Shown one piece after another: positions 1 through 8,510 of a stretch of DNA of 64,000 nt. Location: assembly GCF_028331445.1 (NCBI RefSeq), contig NZ_JAQMHX010000001.1:186001-250000 (forward strand), written 5' to 3'. The translations under genes were made by a program, and so were the position numbers. The notes beneath the pieces were generated by a model. The model was not told where the DNA came from. It ran no database searches and saw only the letters and a program-made list of their open reading frames with translations. How positions within the stretch are numbered: the stretch's first letter is position 1; every line of letters starts with the position of its first letter. The DNA is from Candidatus Phyllobacterium onerii. Lineage in GTDB: Bacteria; Pseudomonadota; Alphaproteobacteria; Rhizobiales; Rhizobiaceae.

Positions 1-1085
1 ATCACATCGATGCGATCGTTCAGACGAACGCCTACAGTGATACAGATACCTTCGAAAATGGCTTCGCAGGGATGCAATCCCTTTCCCTGCCATCGACAAA
101 TGCCATGAACGTCGCGAGTTTCGCCCATCATTTAGATAGTGCGCAACCAGCCGACGCATCAGGTGAAGCACCGGTGTTTCCACAGAACTGGCAGATCACC
201 GTCGTTAGTGGCGATCTGATCCAGATGAACTGGATCTCCCAGTACAATTTCATGTCGGACAATGACACGCATGTGCTCACGTCCAGCGGTGTCTATACGT
301 CCATCGTCACCGGCGGCAATATGCAGGCGAATTCGGCATCCTTTGCCGATCTTTGCAAGTCTTACGACCTGGTGATGATCGGCGGCCATCTTTACGATGG
401 CAACTTCATTTTCCAGACGAACATTCTGTACGACAATGACAAATTCACCACGGGCGGCGGCGCTGGCGAATATAACGGGGCTTTATCCTCGAGTGATAAC
501 CTGTTGTGGAACTCCGCCAGCATCGAAAGTGGCGATACCACCAACTGGGTTACCGGTCTTCCGTCGCATTATCTGGAGGCCATGAACGGGTTTGCCAATG
601 GTCACTACAACATGCCGGACGGATTTCACGGGGATCAGATCCTGGAGGGAATCGAAGGTCTGCGTGTCCTCTATATCTCCGGCAATGTCTACGATCTCAA
701 CTACGTCCAGCAGGTGAACGTCCTCGGTGATGCCGATTATGTGGCGCATTACGAAGATGCGTTGACCGGCTCATCGGATACCGTCTGGGATATCAGCACC
801 GGCTCGAATGCCTTGATTAATGCCGCCACGATCGTTGACAACGATACCCACGGCGGCAGTTCCTATGTTGGCGGTGGTGTATATTCGGACGCAATCCTCA
901 TCCAGGCCGAGCTCGTCGATTCGCATCCAGCACCCGCTCCTGGCCAAGGTCAGCCCTTGGCCAATGAAGTTGTGGCATTTCTCGATAATGACGCAGATGC
1001 GCCGACCAACGATGGTCACGGTTCGACCCTTCATGTTCCGGACACGTCCCACTCGGTCGATGTCATGCAAACGGTTCTCGCATAA
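1..1085 (+). CDS. Repeat-rich probable type I secretion substrate (5' partial)
   Basis: The frame is open from the window edge to a tandem TAA stop, so the start lies upstream; an internal ATG at 72 is not needed. Visible in the protein are at least four copies of a motif of the form G-x-(L/V)-Y-D-x-N-(Y/F/W)-(I/V)-x-Q-x-N-x-L-x-D-x-D, for example near GHLYDGNFIFQTN and GNVYDLNYVQQVN, spaced unevenly. The chain is acidic, rich in Asn, Asp, Ser and Gly, and has no Cys-rich or catalytic motif that I recognise. It ends 30 bp before a type I exporter ABC gene and adaptor gene, so the inference is that it is their cargo. Function beyond secretion is unknown. Confidence 0.7.
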   Translation, partial: HIDAIVQTNAYSDTDTFENGFAGMQSLSLPSTNAMNVASFAHHLDSAQPADASGEAPVFPQNWQITVVSGDLIQMNWISQYNFMSDNDTHVLTSSGVYTSIVTGGNMQANSASFADLCKSYDLVMIGGHLYDGNFIFQTNILYDNDKFTTGGGAGEYNGALSSSDNLLWNSASIESGDTTNWVTGLPSHYLEAMNGFANGHYNMPDGFHGDQILEGIEGLRVLYISGNVYDLNYVQQVNVLGDADYVAHYEDALTGSSDTVWDISTGSNALINAATIVDNDTHGGSSYVGGGVYSDAILIQAELVDSHPAPAPGQGQPLANEVVAFLDNDADAPTNDGHGSTLHVPDTSHSVDVMQTVLA

Positions 1086-1115
1086 TAAGAAGAATGCTCG
1101 GGGAGCGAGAGTATT

Positions 1116-3272
1116 ATGAAATATGATGAACAGGCGGACTTGCGGGTCATCTCTCAACACTCACGTCAAGCCTTGGTCGGGCGAGAGCAAGAACGGGCTC
1201 AGTTCGACGATCTGCTCGCGGAGATGGAAAACACGATCTCTTCGCTCTTCCGGCGGGAAGTCGAGACAGCACCTTCATCCGAGGTTGTCGAACCCGCCGA
1301 GATCAATCCGCGGCACACCGCGCAACCCGGTACCGCTCCCATGGAGATCATTGAACCTGTCACTGAGCCCGTCGTGGAAGTGCGTCAGGAGAGCCCATTG
1401 TCTCCCCCTCCCGCGAGCGCTGAAGTTGGGAAGATAATCGAAGGGGACAGGGGGCCGGTTAAGGCGCGCGCGCCCGTGTCTGGCGGAAATGGTTCGGGAA
1501 ACGGTGTAGCCGTCAATGATAATGGCGGTGGTGGTGGCTTCCACCAGCGTGTCACCGCGGTCAGTTTCAGCGACAGCTTCAAGAATGGCGTCAATGCGGT
1601 TCGCCGCAACCTCATGATCGCCATGGGGTTCACTATTTTTCTCAACATACTTGTCCTGGCCATTCCAATCTATCTCTTCCAGATATCGGACCGCGTGCTC
1701 ACCAGCCGATCGACAGATACGCTCGTCATGCTGACACTGGTGATCGTCGGTGCAGTCATAGTCCAGGTGATTCTCGATGCGATACGGCGCTTCATCCTGA
1801 TGCGAACCGCCGTGGAAGTCGCCGTCCAGCTTGGTGCACCGATCCTTAGCGCTGCAGCGCGTGCATCCCTGCACGGCAACGGCAAGGACTATCAGGTGCT
1901 GGGCGATCTTCAGCAGCTCCGTGCGTTCCTCACTTCGGGCACGCTGCTATCTTTCTTCGACGCGCCGATTGCCCCCCTGTTCGTTCTGGCGGTCTTCCTT
2001 GTCCACCCGCACCTTGGTTATATCGTCGTTGTTTCGTCGCTGCTCCTCGTCGGCATTGCCTTCATTAACCAGCGCGCAACCGCCGCCTCCTTTGCCGAGG
2101 CCACCAGCTACCAAAGCCGCGCGATGCTTCATCTCGATTCAATGTCGCGCAATTCGCAGATCATCAACGCCCTCGCCATGATCCCGGAAGCGGTGCGTAT
2201 CTGGGGACGCGACATGGCCGGGTCCTTGCGCTCGCAAGTCAAAGCGCAAGACCGAAATATCGTGTTTGCCACCCTGTCGAAATGCTCGCGTTTGTTGACG
2301 CAGGTGACAATGCTCGGGTGGGGCGCGCATCTTGCCATCGACGGCCAGATGACCGGCGGCATGGTCGTGGCAGCGTCGATCATTGCCGGCCGTGCATTGG
2401 CGCCAATTGAAGGCGCAATCGAAGGTTGGAACAGCTTCATACAGTTCCGTTCGGCCTTTGGCCGGATCCGCAACCTTCTGCAAAACTCTCCGTTGAATTT
2501 CGAACGGCTGCGACTGCCTGACCCTCAGGGGCGTCTCGACGTCGAGCGCATCCTTTACGTTCCGCCTCCCAATAAGAAGGTCATCCTCAACGGTATTTCC
2601 TTTACCTTGATGCCAGGCGAATCCATGGCTGTCATTGGAAATTCGGGTGCAGGTAAAACCACGCTCGGAAAAATGCTGGTTGGCTCTATTTTGCCTACAT
2701 CGGGAAGTGTCCGCCTCGACCTGATGGACCTTCGCAATTGGGATCAGCGCCAGTTCGGTGAAAACATCGGCTATCTGCCGCAGGATGTGCAGCTGTTCCC
2801 CGGGACCATCAAGGCCAATATCGCTCGTATGCGCGAAGACGTCAGCGATCAATCGATCTTCGACGCTGCCGTTCTCGCTGATGTCCACGAGTTGATTGCC
2901 AGCTTTCCGCAGGGCTATGAGACCATGGTCGCCGCAGACGGTGCTCCGCTATCCGGTGGGCAGAAACAGCGCATTGCGCTTGCACGGGCTTTCTTCGGCA
3001 ATCCGACGCTTGTCGTTCTGGACGAGCCGAACTCCAACCTGGACTCACAAGGCGACGCGGCTCTCACCAAAGCGCTGTACCACGCCAAGAAACACAACAT
3101 TACCGTTGTCACGATCACACAGCGTCCGGCACTCCTCAGCTGTGTCGACAAAATCATGGTCTTGAACAATGGGACTGTCACCATGTTCGGCACGCGCGCC
3201 ATGGTGATGGAAGCTCTTTCACGCAAGAACAAACCTCAAGCGCCGGTTCAAAACATCCAGGCGGCTGAATAG
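1116..3272 (+). CDS. Type I secretion permease/ATPase (PrsD-like ABC exporter)
   Basis: Fused ABC exporter, 718 residues, predicted to power export of a C-terminally targeted protein across the inner membrane. Residues 1-160 are a hydrophilic, Pro/Glu- and Gly-rich extension not needed for the core. Membrane segments run from about 165 to 425. The ATPase follows with Walker A GNSGAGKTT (508-516), signature LSGGQKQR (612-619) and Walker B LVVLDEP (632-638). The switch position where a His is expected reads TITQRP (Gln669), which is odd. GGGGAG upstream supports the ATG at 1116. It is followed 21 bp later by the HlyD-type adaptor. No TolC-like outer membrane partner is in the window. Confidence 0.88.
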   Translation: MKYDEQADLRVISQHSRQALVGREQERAQFDDLLAEMENTISSLFRREVETAPSSEVVEPAEINPRHTAQPGTAPMEIIEPVTEPVVEVRQESPLSPPPASAEVGKIIEGDRGPVKARAPVSGGNGSGNGVAVNDNGGGGGFHQRVTAVSFSDSFKNGVNAVRRNLMIAMGFTIFLNILVLAIPIYLFQISDRVLTSRSTDTLVMLTLVIVGAVIVQVILDAIRRFILMRTAVEVAVQLGAPILSAAARASLHGNGKDYQVLGDLQQLRAFLTSGTLLSFFDAPIAPLFVLAVFLVHPHLGYIVVVSSLLLVGIAFINQRATAASFAEATSYQSRAMLHLDSMSRNSQIINALAMIPEAVRIWGRDMAGSLRSQVKAQDRNIVFATLSKCSRLLTQVTMLGWGAHLAIDGQMTGGMVVAASIIAGRALAPIEGAIEGWNSFIQFRSAFGRIRNLLQNSPLNFERLRLPDPQGRLDVERILYVPPPNKKVILNGISFTLMPGESMAVIGNSGAGKTTLGKMLVGSILPTSGSVRLDLMDLRNWDQRQFGENIGYLPQDVQLFPGTIKANIARMREDVSDQSIFDAAVLADVHELIASFPQGYETMVAADGAPLSGGQKQRIALARAFFGNPTLVVLDEPNSNLDSQGDAALTKALYHAKKHNITVVTITQRPALLSCVDKIMVLNNGTVTMFGTRAMVMEALSRKNKPQAPVQNIQAAE

Positions 3273-3293
3273 AATTAACGAGAGGGCTTGAGT

Positions 3294-4628
3294 ATGGCCA
3301 CCACCGTATTGAACGATCTTAACTGGTATGACGATGTTCCACGATCGATCAAGCCTTACAGCAAGTTTGGAGCCGTCTTGATCCTTGTCTGCTTCGGCGG
3401 ATTCGGAACATGGGCTGCCACCGCGCCGCTCGCCGCAGCAGTTATTGCGCCCGGTAGTTTCGTCGCTACTGGCAAGAACAAAGTCGTGCAGCATCTCGAA
3501 GGCGGAATCATCAAGGACCTTCTGGTTCGGGAAGGCGATCACGTGAAGGAGGGGGACGAACTCGTCCATCTCGATGAAACGGCGGCGCGTGCGAACTCAC
3601 AGCAGCTGTTCCTGCGGCAGGCGCGCCTCGAGGCGATACTGGCCCGGCTCCATGCCGTCGTTAAGGGTGAGGCGCGCTATCAACCGCCACAGATAATTCT
3701 GGATAACCTGGCCAATCCAGAGATCCGCGCGGTCAACGACAGTCAGGACGATAATTTTGATGCCGCCCATGCAAAATACGCCAATGAACTGGAAATGATG
3801 GAGCGAAACATTTCGGCTCTGGAATTTCGCCGGATCGGACGTAACGCCCAGATTGACGCCACCAAGACTCAGGTCGAGCTGCTGAAGAATGAGTACAAGG
3901 CGAAATACTCGCTGTTCAAAAAGGGTCTGATGGCTCGCTCCGAGGTGAGCGTGCTCGAGCGTGCCGTCGCTGATGGAATAGGCACCATGGCGCGGCTTGA
4001 TGCCGAGATCATGGAGGTCAACGCCCAGATCGAGAAATTTCAAAAGGAAATGATCCAGACGAAGGATACGGAAAAACAGGCGGCGCTCGATGAAATTCAA
4101 AGTGCAGAAGCCGAGCTCGACACGATACGTGAACAGACGCGGCAAGCCGCCAGCGTTTTGGACCGCACGGTGGTGAAGGCGCCCGTATCCGGTACCGTCA
4201 TTCGATTGTATTACCACACGTCCGGCGGCGTCATCGAAACCGGCAAACCGATTGTCGAGATATTGCCTACAGGTGTCCCGTTGATCATCGAAGCGCAGAT
4301 TCCTCGCATGCAGATCGATGAGGTAAAGGAAGGCCAGGAAGCTCACGTGCGACTAAGTGGGCTAAACCAGCGCACCACACCTATCATCAATGGCCGTGTC
4401 GACTATGTGTCGGCCGATTCCATGGCAGATACCACGAGCGCGCAGAAGCAGGACATCTATCTGGCGCGCATCAGCATCCCCGCCAACGAACTCGCCCGCA
4501 TCCGTGGCTTTACCCCGACACCGGGCATGCCCGCGGATATTCTTATTCAAACGCACGAGCGCACTTTCTTCGAATACCTGGCCAAGCCGGTTATCGACAG
4601 CATGTCACGCGCGTTCCGGGAATACTGA
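3294..4628 (+). CDS. HlyD family type I secretion periplasmic adaptor
   Basis: Membrane fusion protein of 444 residues that would link the inner-membrane exporter to an outer-membrane channel. One N-terminal membrane anchor (about residues 22-45) is followed by the first half of a lipoyl-like domain (HLEGGIIKDLLVREGD), a long charged coiled-coil region (about 100-285), the second lipoyl half (VVKAPVSGTVIRL) and a beta-rich C-terminus ending in the family's usual 'DSMSRAFREY'-type tail. The ATG at 3294 is preferred over an in-frame TTG at 3288 because GAGAGGG lies at a good distance. Operon with the upstream ABC gene. Confidence 0.9.
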   Translation: MATTVLNDLNWYDDVPRSIKPYSKFGAVLILVCFGGFGTWAATAPLAAAVIAPGSFVATGKNKVVQHLEGGIIKDLLVREGDHVKEGDELVHLDETAARANSQQLFLRQARLEAILARLHAVVKGEARYQPPQIILDNLANPEIRAVNDSQDDNFDAAHAKYANELEMMERNISALEFRRIGRNAQIDATKTQVELLKNEYKAKYSLFKKGLMARSEVSVLERAVADGIGTMARLDAEIMEVNAQIEKFQKEMIQTKDTEKQAALDEIQSAEAELDTIREQTRQAASVLDRTVVKAPVSGTVIRLYYHTSGGVIETGKPIVEILPTGVPLIIEAQIPRMQIDEVKEGQEAHVRLSGLNQRTTPIINGRVDYVSADSMADTTSAQKQDIYLARISIPANELARIRGFTPTPGMPADILIQTHERTFFEYLAKPVIDSMSRAFREY

Positions 4629-4640
4629 GTGCTAATGAAA

Positions 4641-4677
4641 ACAGCGCCGGCAGCTATGGGCTGCGGCGCTGTCAATT
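4641..4677. terminator. Bidirectional hairpin terminator between hlyD-like gene and DUF1127 gene
   Basis: ACAGCGCC (4641-4648) pairs with GGCGCTGT (4665-4672) and an inner GCAGC/GCTGC pair extends the stem. On the minus strand the stem is followed by TTTTC, on the plus strand by only a weak CAATTC. It sits between two convergent genes. Confidence 0.6.
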
Positions 4678-4696
4678 CAACGGCACGAATGTCTGA

Positions 4697-4840
4697 TCAG
4701 ATGCAGGCCATCCAGGCAATACGGCGAATGTCGGTGCGTGCGATGCCAAGATCAGCAAGGTTGCGATCGGTGCACGAACGCAGTTCGTGAAGGTTCTGCC
4801 GGTACTGACGATATTTGTGAATACGGTTGCGAAGGCTCAT
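4697..4840 (-). CDS. DUF1127 small basic protein (47 aa)
   Basis: Forty-seven residues, read on the minus strand, starting MSLRNRIHKYRQYRQ and containing LHELRS, DRNLADLGI and RTDIRRIAW, the hallmark of DUF1127. GGGGTAAG precedes the ATG. DUF1127 proteins are small, Arg-rich and in Rhodobacter have been tied to RNA turnover and to CCUCCUCCC small RNAs; in Brucella several are activated by the LysR regulator VtlR. Here the promoter region carries a 31-bp element also found upstream of the structured RNA at 8511-8658. Family assignment is firm, molecular role is inferred. Confidence 0.9.
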   Translation of the reverse strand: MSLRNRIHKYRQYRQNLHELRSCTDRNLADLGIARTDIRRIAWMACI

Positions 4841-4898
4841 TGGTCTTACCCCTTTTATTGCCCTCCCTGAGAACAACTATGCTTCGATTTGTATCGAT

Positions 4899-4940
4899 TT
4901 AAAACTGCAAATGTTGCAGAGCAGCATTGCTTATGGTGCA
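4899..4940 (-). promoter_or_regulatory. Promoter and shared 31-bp element of the DUF1127 gene
   Basis: Read on the minus strand, 4940-4910 is TGCAC-N5-GCAATGCTGCT followed by C-TGCAACATT. It matches 25 of 31 positions of 8706-8676 in front of the minus-strand RNA. An ATGCTG/TTTTAA pair (4922-4927 and 4899-4904) with 17-bp spacing occupies the same place as TTGCTG/TATTAA at the RNA. The TGCA half-sites would suit a LysR-type regulator; this is inference. Confidence 0.6.
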
Positions 4941-4958
4941 TAGCGGTAAAGGGCCGAT

Positions 4959-6359
4959 ATGAGCGCTCGCTGTCAGCCGTCGATGCGGGGCTTTTCATCG
5001 ACAGATACTTGCGGCTATACACAGAAGAGCACAATCCTTCTGTCTGTTCAGGATAAACCATTGTCACAGCCGGTAACGACCACTCGAGACAGACTTGAGA
5101 AAAGACTGGCGCGTCTGACGGCACGCGACAAAGATGAGCGCGTCTTCGTCAAGCTCTACCCTGAGACTGCCCGCCGCGAGGCTGATGCTGCCGATCGACG
5201 CTGGCGCGAAGGCGCGGTTCTCGGACCGCTCGACGGGCGGATCGTGTCGATCAAGGATCTTTTCGACGTCGCCGGCGAGCCGACCCTGGCCGGTTCGGTC
5301 ATCCGGCGTACCGCCAATCCAGCAATTGCCGACGCTCTCATCGTTGAAAGACTACGTGCTGCCGGGGCGGTGATCATCGGCAAGACGATCATGACCGAAT
5401 TTGCCTTCACTGCTGTCGGCCTGAATCCGCACTATCCGATAGCGCCGAATGCCGTCGATCCGGATCGCGTAGCAGGCGGATCGTCCACTGGTGCAGGCAT
5501 AACGGTTGTGGAGGATACCAGCGAAATCTCCATAGGTTCGGATACTGGTGGTTCGGTTCGTATTCCCGCAGCGCTGAATGGAGTCGTTGGATTTAAACCG
5601 ACAACCAAGCGTGTGCCGCTGCAAGGTGCTTTCCCGCTATCGCCAAGTCTCGATTCCGTCGGGCCATTGGCGCGGTCGGTTGCTGATTGTGCGATTGCCG
5701 ATGCAGTTATGACCGAGGAGGCCGTTCCGGTCCCCGAGCCAATTTCCCTGAAAAGACTTCGGATAGGTGTGCCGCGAGGGCGGCTGTTTGCGGAGACGGA
5801 AAAGCCAATTGCCGATGCCTTCGAACAATGCCTGCAGGCTTGCGCAAAAGCGGGAGCGATCATTGTCGATTGTTCGGTTGATGATCTGATCGATGCGTTG
5901 GCCCAGGCGACGTCGATCGGTTCCATCGCTGGCATTGAAGCCAGCCGGATTCATGCTGAGTGGCTGCATGATGAGACACTCGACGTTGATCAGCGCGTCC
6001 AGCGTCCGCTCATGCGTCGTCTTGGTGTTTCCGAATCCAAATATATCAAGTTGATGCAGAAGCGGCAGGCGCTCGTGCGGCAGATGGATCAACGAATCTC
6101 CGCCTATGATCTGTTCGCCCTTCCGACGACACCTATTGCCGCGCCGACGATCGCCTCGGTCAGGGACGACGCCGTTTACAAGCGGGCTGAGACGCTGCTC
6201 CTGCGCAATACGCAGATCGCCAATCAGTTCGATCTGACGGCGATCAGTCTGCCGATGCCGGGCCTGACCTTGCCGGGCGGACTGATGCTTGTCGCTCAAC
6301 ATGGTGCGGACAGACGGCTGCTGGCCATGGCTCTGTCCGTGGAACAGCTTCTATCCTGA
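4959..6359 (+). CDS. Amidase signature family hydrolase
   Basis: Amidase-signature enzyme hydrolysing an amide, substrate unknown. The Ser-cisSer-Lys triad is visible: Lys in VSIKDLFD (residue 99 from the longest start), Ser in AGGSSTGAG (about 176) and the nucleophile Ser in GSDTGGSVR (about 199). The first 34 residues look non-conserved; a TTG at 5061 preceded by CAGGA would give a 432-residue protein closer to the family and may be the true start. Divergent from the DUF1127 gene. The genes downstream (Dabb protein, glycerate kinase) run the same way but with a 113-bp gap. It is not the GatA subunit as far as context shows, since no gatB or gatC is adjacent. Confidence 0.85.
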   Translation: MSARCQPSMRGFSSTDTCGYTQKSTILLSVQDKPLSQPVTTTRDRLEKRLARLTARDKDERVFVKLYPETARREADAADRRWREGAVLGPLDGRIVSIKDLFDVAGEPTLAGSVIRRTANPAIADALIVERLRAAGAVIIGKTIMTEFAFTAVGLNPHYPIAPNAVDPDRVAGGSSTGAGITVVEDTSEISIGSDTGGSVRIPAALNGVVGFKPTTKRVPLQGAFPLSPSLDSVGPLARSVADCAIADAVMTEEAVPVPEPISLKRLRIGVPRGRLFAETEKPIADAFEQCLQACAKAGAIIVDCSVDDLIDALAQATSIGSIAGIEASRIHAEWLHDETLDVDQRVQRPLMRRLGVSESKYIKLMQKRQALVRQMDQRISAYDLFALPTTPIAAPTIASVRDDAVYKRAETLLLRNTQIANQFDLTAISLPMPGLTLPGGLMLVAQHGADRRLLAMALSVEQLLS

Positions 6360-6472
6360 GCTATATAGTCGACCCCCATTTGAAATGATAATCATGAAAC
6401 AACTCGAAATAGCACTCGCAATTTCCGGGAATCTCGTCAGGATGCGCCACGCCTTCAAGGAAAGTTACTTCT

Positions 6473-6784
6473 ATGATCCGACATTGTGTGTTTCTGCGTT
6501 TTCGTGACGACGTGTCGTCGTTGAACCGCCAATCCATCTACCGTGATCTCCAAACTTTGTGTGCAAAGCTGCCGGGCGCGCTGACGATCACGTCCGGGGC
6601 GAATTTCAGCCCTGAGGAGGGTATGGACAAGGGTTTTTCTGAAGGCTTTATCCTCGATTTTGCCGATGCGGCAGTGCGAGACGCCTATCTTGTTCATGCG
6701 GAACATCAGGAAATCGCCGGGCGGATCGTTGCTTCGGCCGCGGGTGGCACTGACGGTGTTTTCGTTTTCGATATGGAAGTTTGA
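6473..6784 (+). CDS. Dabb (stress-responsive A/B barrel) family protein
   Basis: A 103-residue single-domain protein beginning MIRHCVFLRF, with the ferredoxin-like Dabb pattern: beta strand RHCVFLRF, a helix with LCAKLPG, then FILDFADAAVRDAYLVHAEHQ near residues 60-82. The His of the YLVHAEHQ segment is typical. Family members include stress proteins and small aromatic-polyketide enzymes; the substrate here is unknown. GGAAAG precedes the ATG. The stop overlaps the leader of the glycerate kinase gene, so the two are probably co-transcribed and may share a sugar-acid pathway. Confidence 0.82.
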   Translation: MIRHCVFLRFRDDVSSLNRQSIYRDLQTLCAKLPGALTITSGANFSPEEGMDKGFSEGFILDFADAAVRDAYLVHAEHQEIAGRIVASAAGGTDGVFVFDMEV

Positions 6785-6789
6785 GACCG

Positions 6790-8061
6790 ATGCAGGACAA
6801 GGAATTCTTCACAAAGCTGTTTCAGGCTGCAGTCGAAGCGGCGGATCCGGAGCGAACCATTACGGAGCATCTCCCGCCGAAGCCAAGAGGACGGACCATC
6901 GTCATTGGCGCAGGCAAGGGCTCGGCGCAAATGGCCAGCGCTTTCGAGAAAGCGTGGGCCGCGAAACATGGAGATACTCCGCTCGAAGGTCTTGTCGTCA
7001 CGCGATATGGATTCGGTGCGCCGTGTAAACATATTGAGATCATCGAAGCGTCGCACCCGGTTCCGGACGCTGCAGGTCTGGTGGCTTCCAAGCGCCTGCT
7101 TGAAATAGTGTCGGGGCTGACAGAAGACGATCTCGTGGTCGCGTTGATCTCTGGCGGTGGTTCTGCGCTGTTGCCGTCTCCGCCGCAAGGCATGACGCTT
7201 GATGATGAAATCGCCGTCAACAAGATGCTCCTTGCATCTGGCGCGCCTATCGCGGCCATGAATGCCGTACGCAAGCATCTATCGACCATAAAAGGCGGGC
7301 GTCTGGCAGCGGCGGCTCATCCGGCGCGTGTCTATTCGCTCATCGTATCGGACATTCCCGGCGACAATCCCGCCTTCGTGGCTTCCGGCCCCACCGTGAC
7401 CGATGCAACAACGCGGGAGGATGCCTTGAAGATCGTCGAGCGCTACAGTCTTGACCTGCCAGCAGCAGCCCTCGCGCATCTACACTCCGCAAAGGCCGAT
7501 GCGCCCAAACCCTCCGATGCGGTTTTTGCCGGCCACGAGCATCATGTGATTGCCTCGGCCGGCGTGTCGCTTGAGGCAGCTGCGAAGGCTGCTCGCAATT
7601 TAGGCGTCGAGGCAGTCATACTCTCCGATGCAATCGAGGGCGAAGCACGTGAAGTCGCACACGTCCATGCGGCAATGGCGAAACAGGTCCTTGTCAAGAA
7701 TCAGCCTTTCAAAAAGCCCGTCGTCATACTCTCCGGCGGAGAGACGACTGTGACAGTGCGGGGCAAGGGCAAGGGTGGTCGCAACAGCGAATTCCTTCTA
7801 TCGCTCGCGATCGATATTGATGGAGCAGAGGGGATCACCGCCTTTGCGGCCGACACCGATGGCATCGACGGTTCCGAAGACAATGCCGGTGGATTTGCCG
7901 ATAGCACCAGCATTGCGCGGTTATTTGCCAAAGGGCATGACGCATCGTCCTTGCTCAACAAAAACGATGCCTGGACAGCATTTGATGCGATCGGCGATTT
8001 GTACGTCCCCGGTCCTACCGGCACCAATGTCAATGATCTGCGGGCCATTCTCATTCGCTGA
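6790..8061 (+). CDS. Glycerate 2-kinase / hydroxypyruvate reductase-like (TtuD, MOFRL)
   Basis: A 423-residue member of the DUF4147-MOFRL family. Such proteins were named hydroxypyruvate reductase (ttuD) but characterised members phosphorylate glycerate to 2-phosphoglycerate. The N-terminal domain shows GAGKGSAQMA with the conserved Lys, then SGGGSALLPSP and ISDIPGD-type motifs; the C-terminal MOFRL half shows LSGGETTVTVRGKGKGGRN and AADTDGIDG. The ATG at 6790 follows GGAAG; a TTG at 6781 is the only alternative. It begins 5 bp after the Dabb gene stop. Cytoplasmic enzyme of glycerate, tartrate or serine-cycle carbon use. Confidence 0.87.
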   Translation: MQDKEFFTKLFQAAVEAADPERTITEHLPPKPRGRTIVIGAGKGSAQMASAFEKAWAAKHGDTPLEGLVVTRYGFGAPCKHIEIIEASHPVPDAAGLVASKRLLEIVSGLTEDDLVVALISGGGSALLPSPPQGMTLDDEIAVNKMLLASGAPIAAMNAVRKHLSTIKGGRLAAAAHPARVYSLIVSDIPGDNPAFVASGPTVTDATTREDALKIVERYSLDLPAAALAHLHSAKADAPKPSDAVFAGHEHHVIASAGVSLEAAAKAARNLGVEAVILSDAIEGEAREVAHVHAAMAKQVLVKNQPFKKPVVILSGGETTVTVRGKGKGGRNSEFLLSLAIDIDGAEGITAFAADTDGIDGSEDNAGGFADSTSIARLFAKGHDASSLLNKNDAWTAFDAIGDLYVPGPTGTNVNDLRAILIR

Positions 8062-8194
8062 ATGTCACTGATGGACGCTTAATCGCCATCTTTGGGTGGT
8101 CAACAGTGGCCGATTCGTGCCAGCGTGAGCTTGCTCTAGCATGCAATACAACGATCCGCGCCATCGCCCGGCGCAACATCCAAAGGAAAGTCGA

Positions 8195-8413
8195 ATGCGG
8201 ATAGCACTGTCCCTGATCGCTCTGTCTCTCATGATCGTCACGGGTTGTACAACGACACCAAAGACGACCACTCCCGCGGGGCCTTCACCTGCCAAGGATA
8301 CGCATTTTGTCCCGCCACCCAAATCCCTGACACAGCGCGCAACTCCCTCCAAGGAGCCCAGCCTGAGTGAGTCTGCCACCGCGGCTGCAGCTAAGCCTAC
8401 TGCCGCGCAGTAA
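8195..8413 (+). CDS. Small lipoprotein (72 aa)
   Basis: The ATG at 8195 follows AAAGGAAAG. Residues 1-17 are a lipoprotein signal ending in the lipobox VTGC, then a low-complexity Thr/Pro/Ala tail (CTTTPKTTTPAGPSP) with no folded domain. A longer frame from 8141 adds a non-signal leader and is less likely. Probably an outer-membrane or periplasm-facing lipoprotein of unknown function. A hairpin terminator follows at 8430. Confidence 0.7.
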   Translation: MRIALSLIALSLMIVTGCTTTPKTTTPAGPSPAKDTHFVPPPKSLTQRATPSKEPSLSESATAAAAKPTAAQ

Positions 8414-8429
8414 CCACTTTTTGCCCACC

Positions 8430-8467
8430 GACGCCGTCTCCGACTACATGCGTCGGGGCGGCGTTTT
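8430..8467 (+). terminator. Likely terminator of the small lipoprotein gene
   Basis: Outer arms ACGCCG and CGGCGT and inner arms CCGAC and GTCGG form a hairpin that ends in TTTTGC on the plus strand. It lies 17 bp after the lipoprotein stop. Confidence 0.5.
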
Positions 8468-8510
8468 GCATTTATACGGCAGGTCAATTCTGGAGAAGAG
8501 AATAGGGCTT

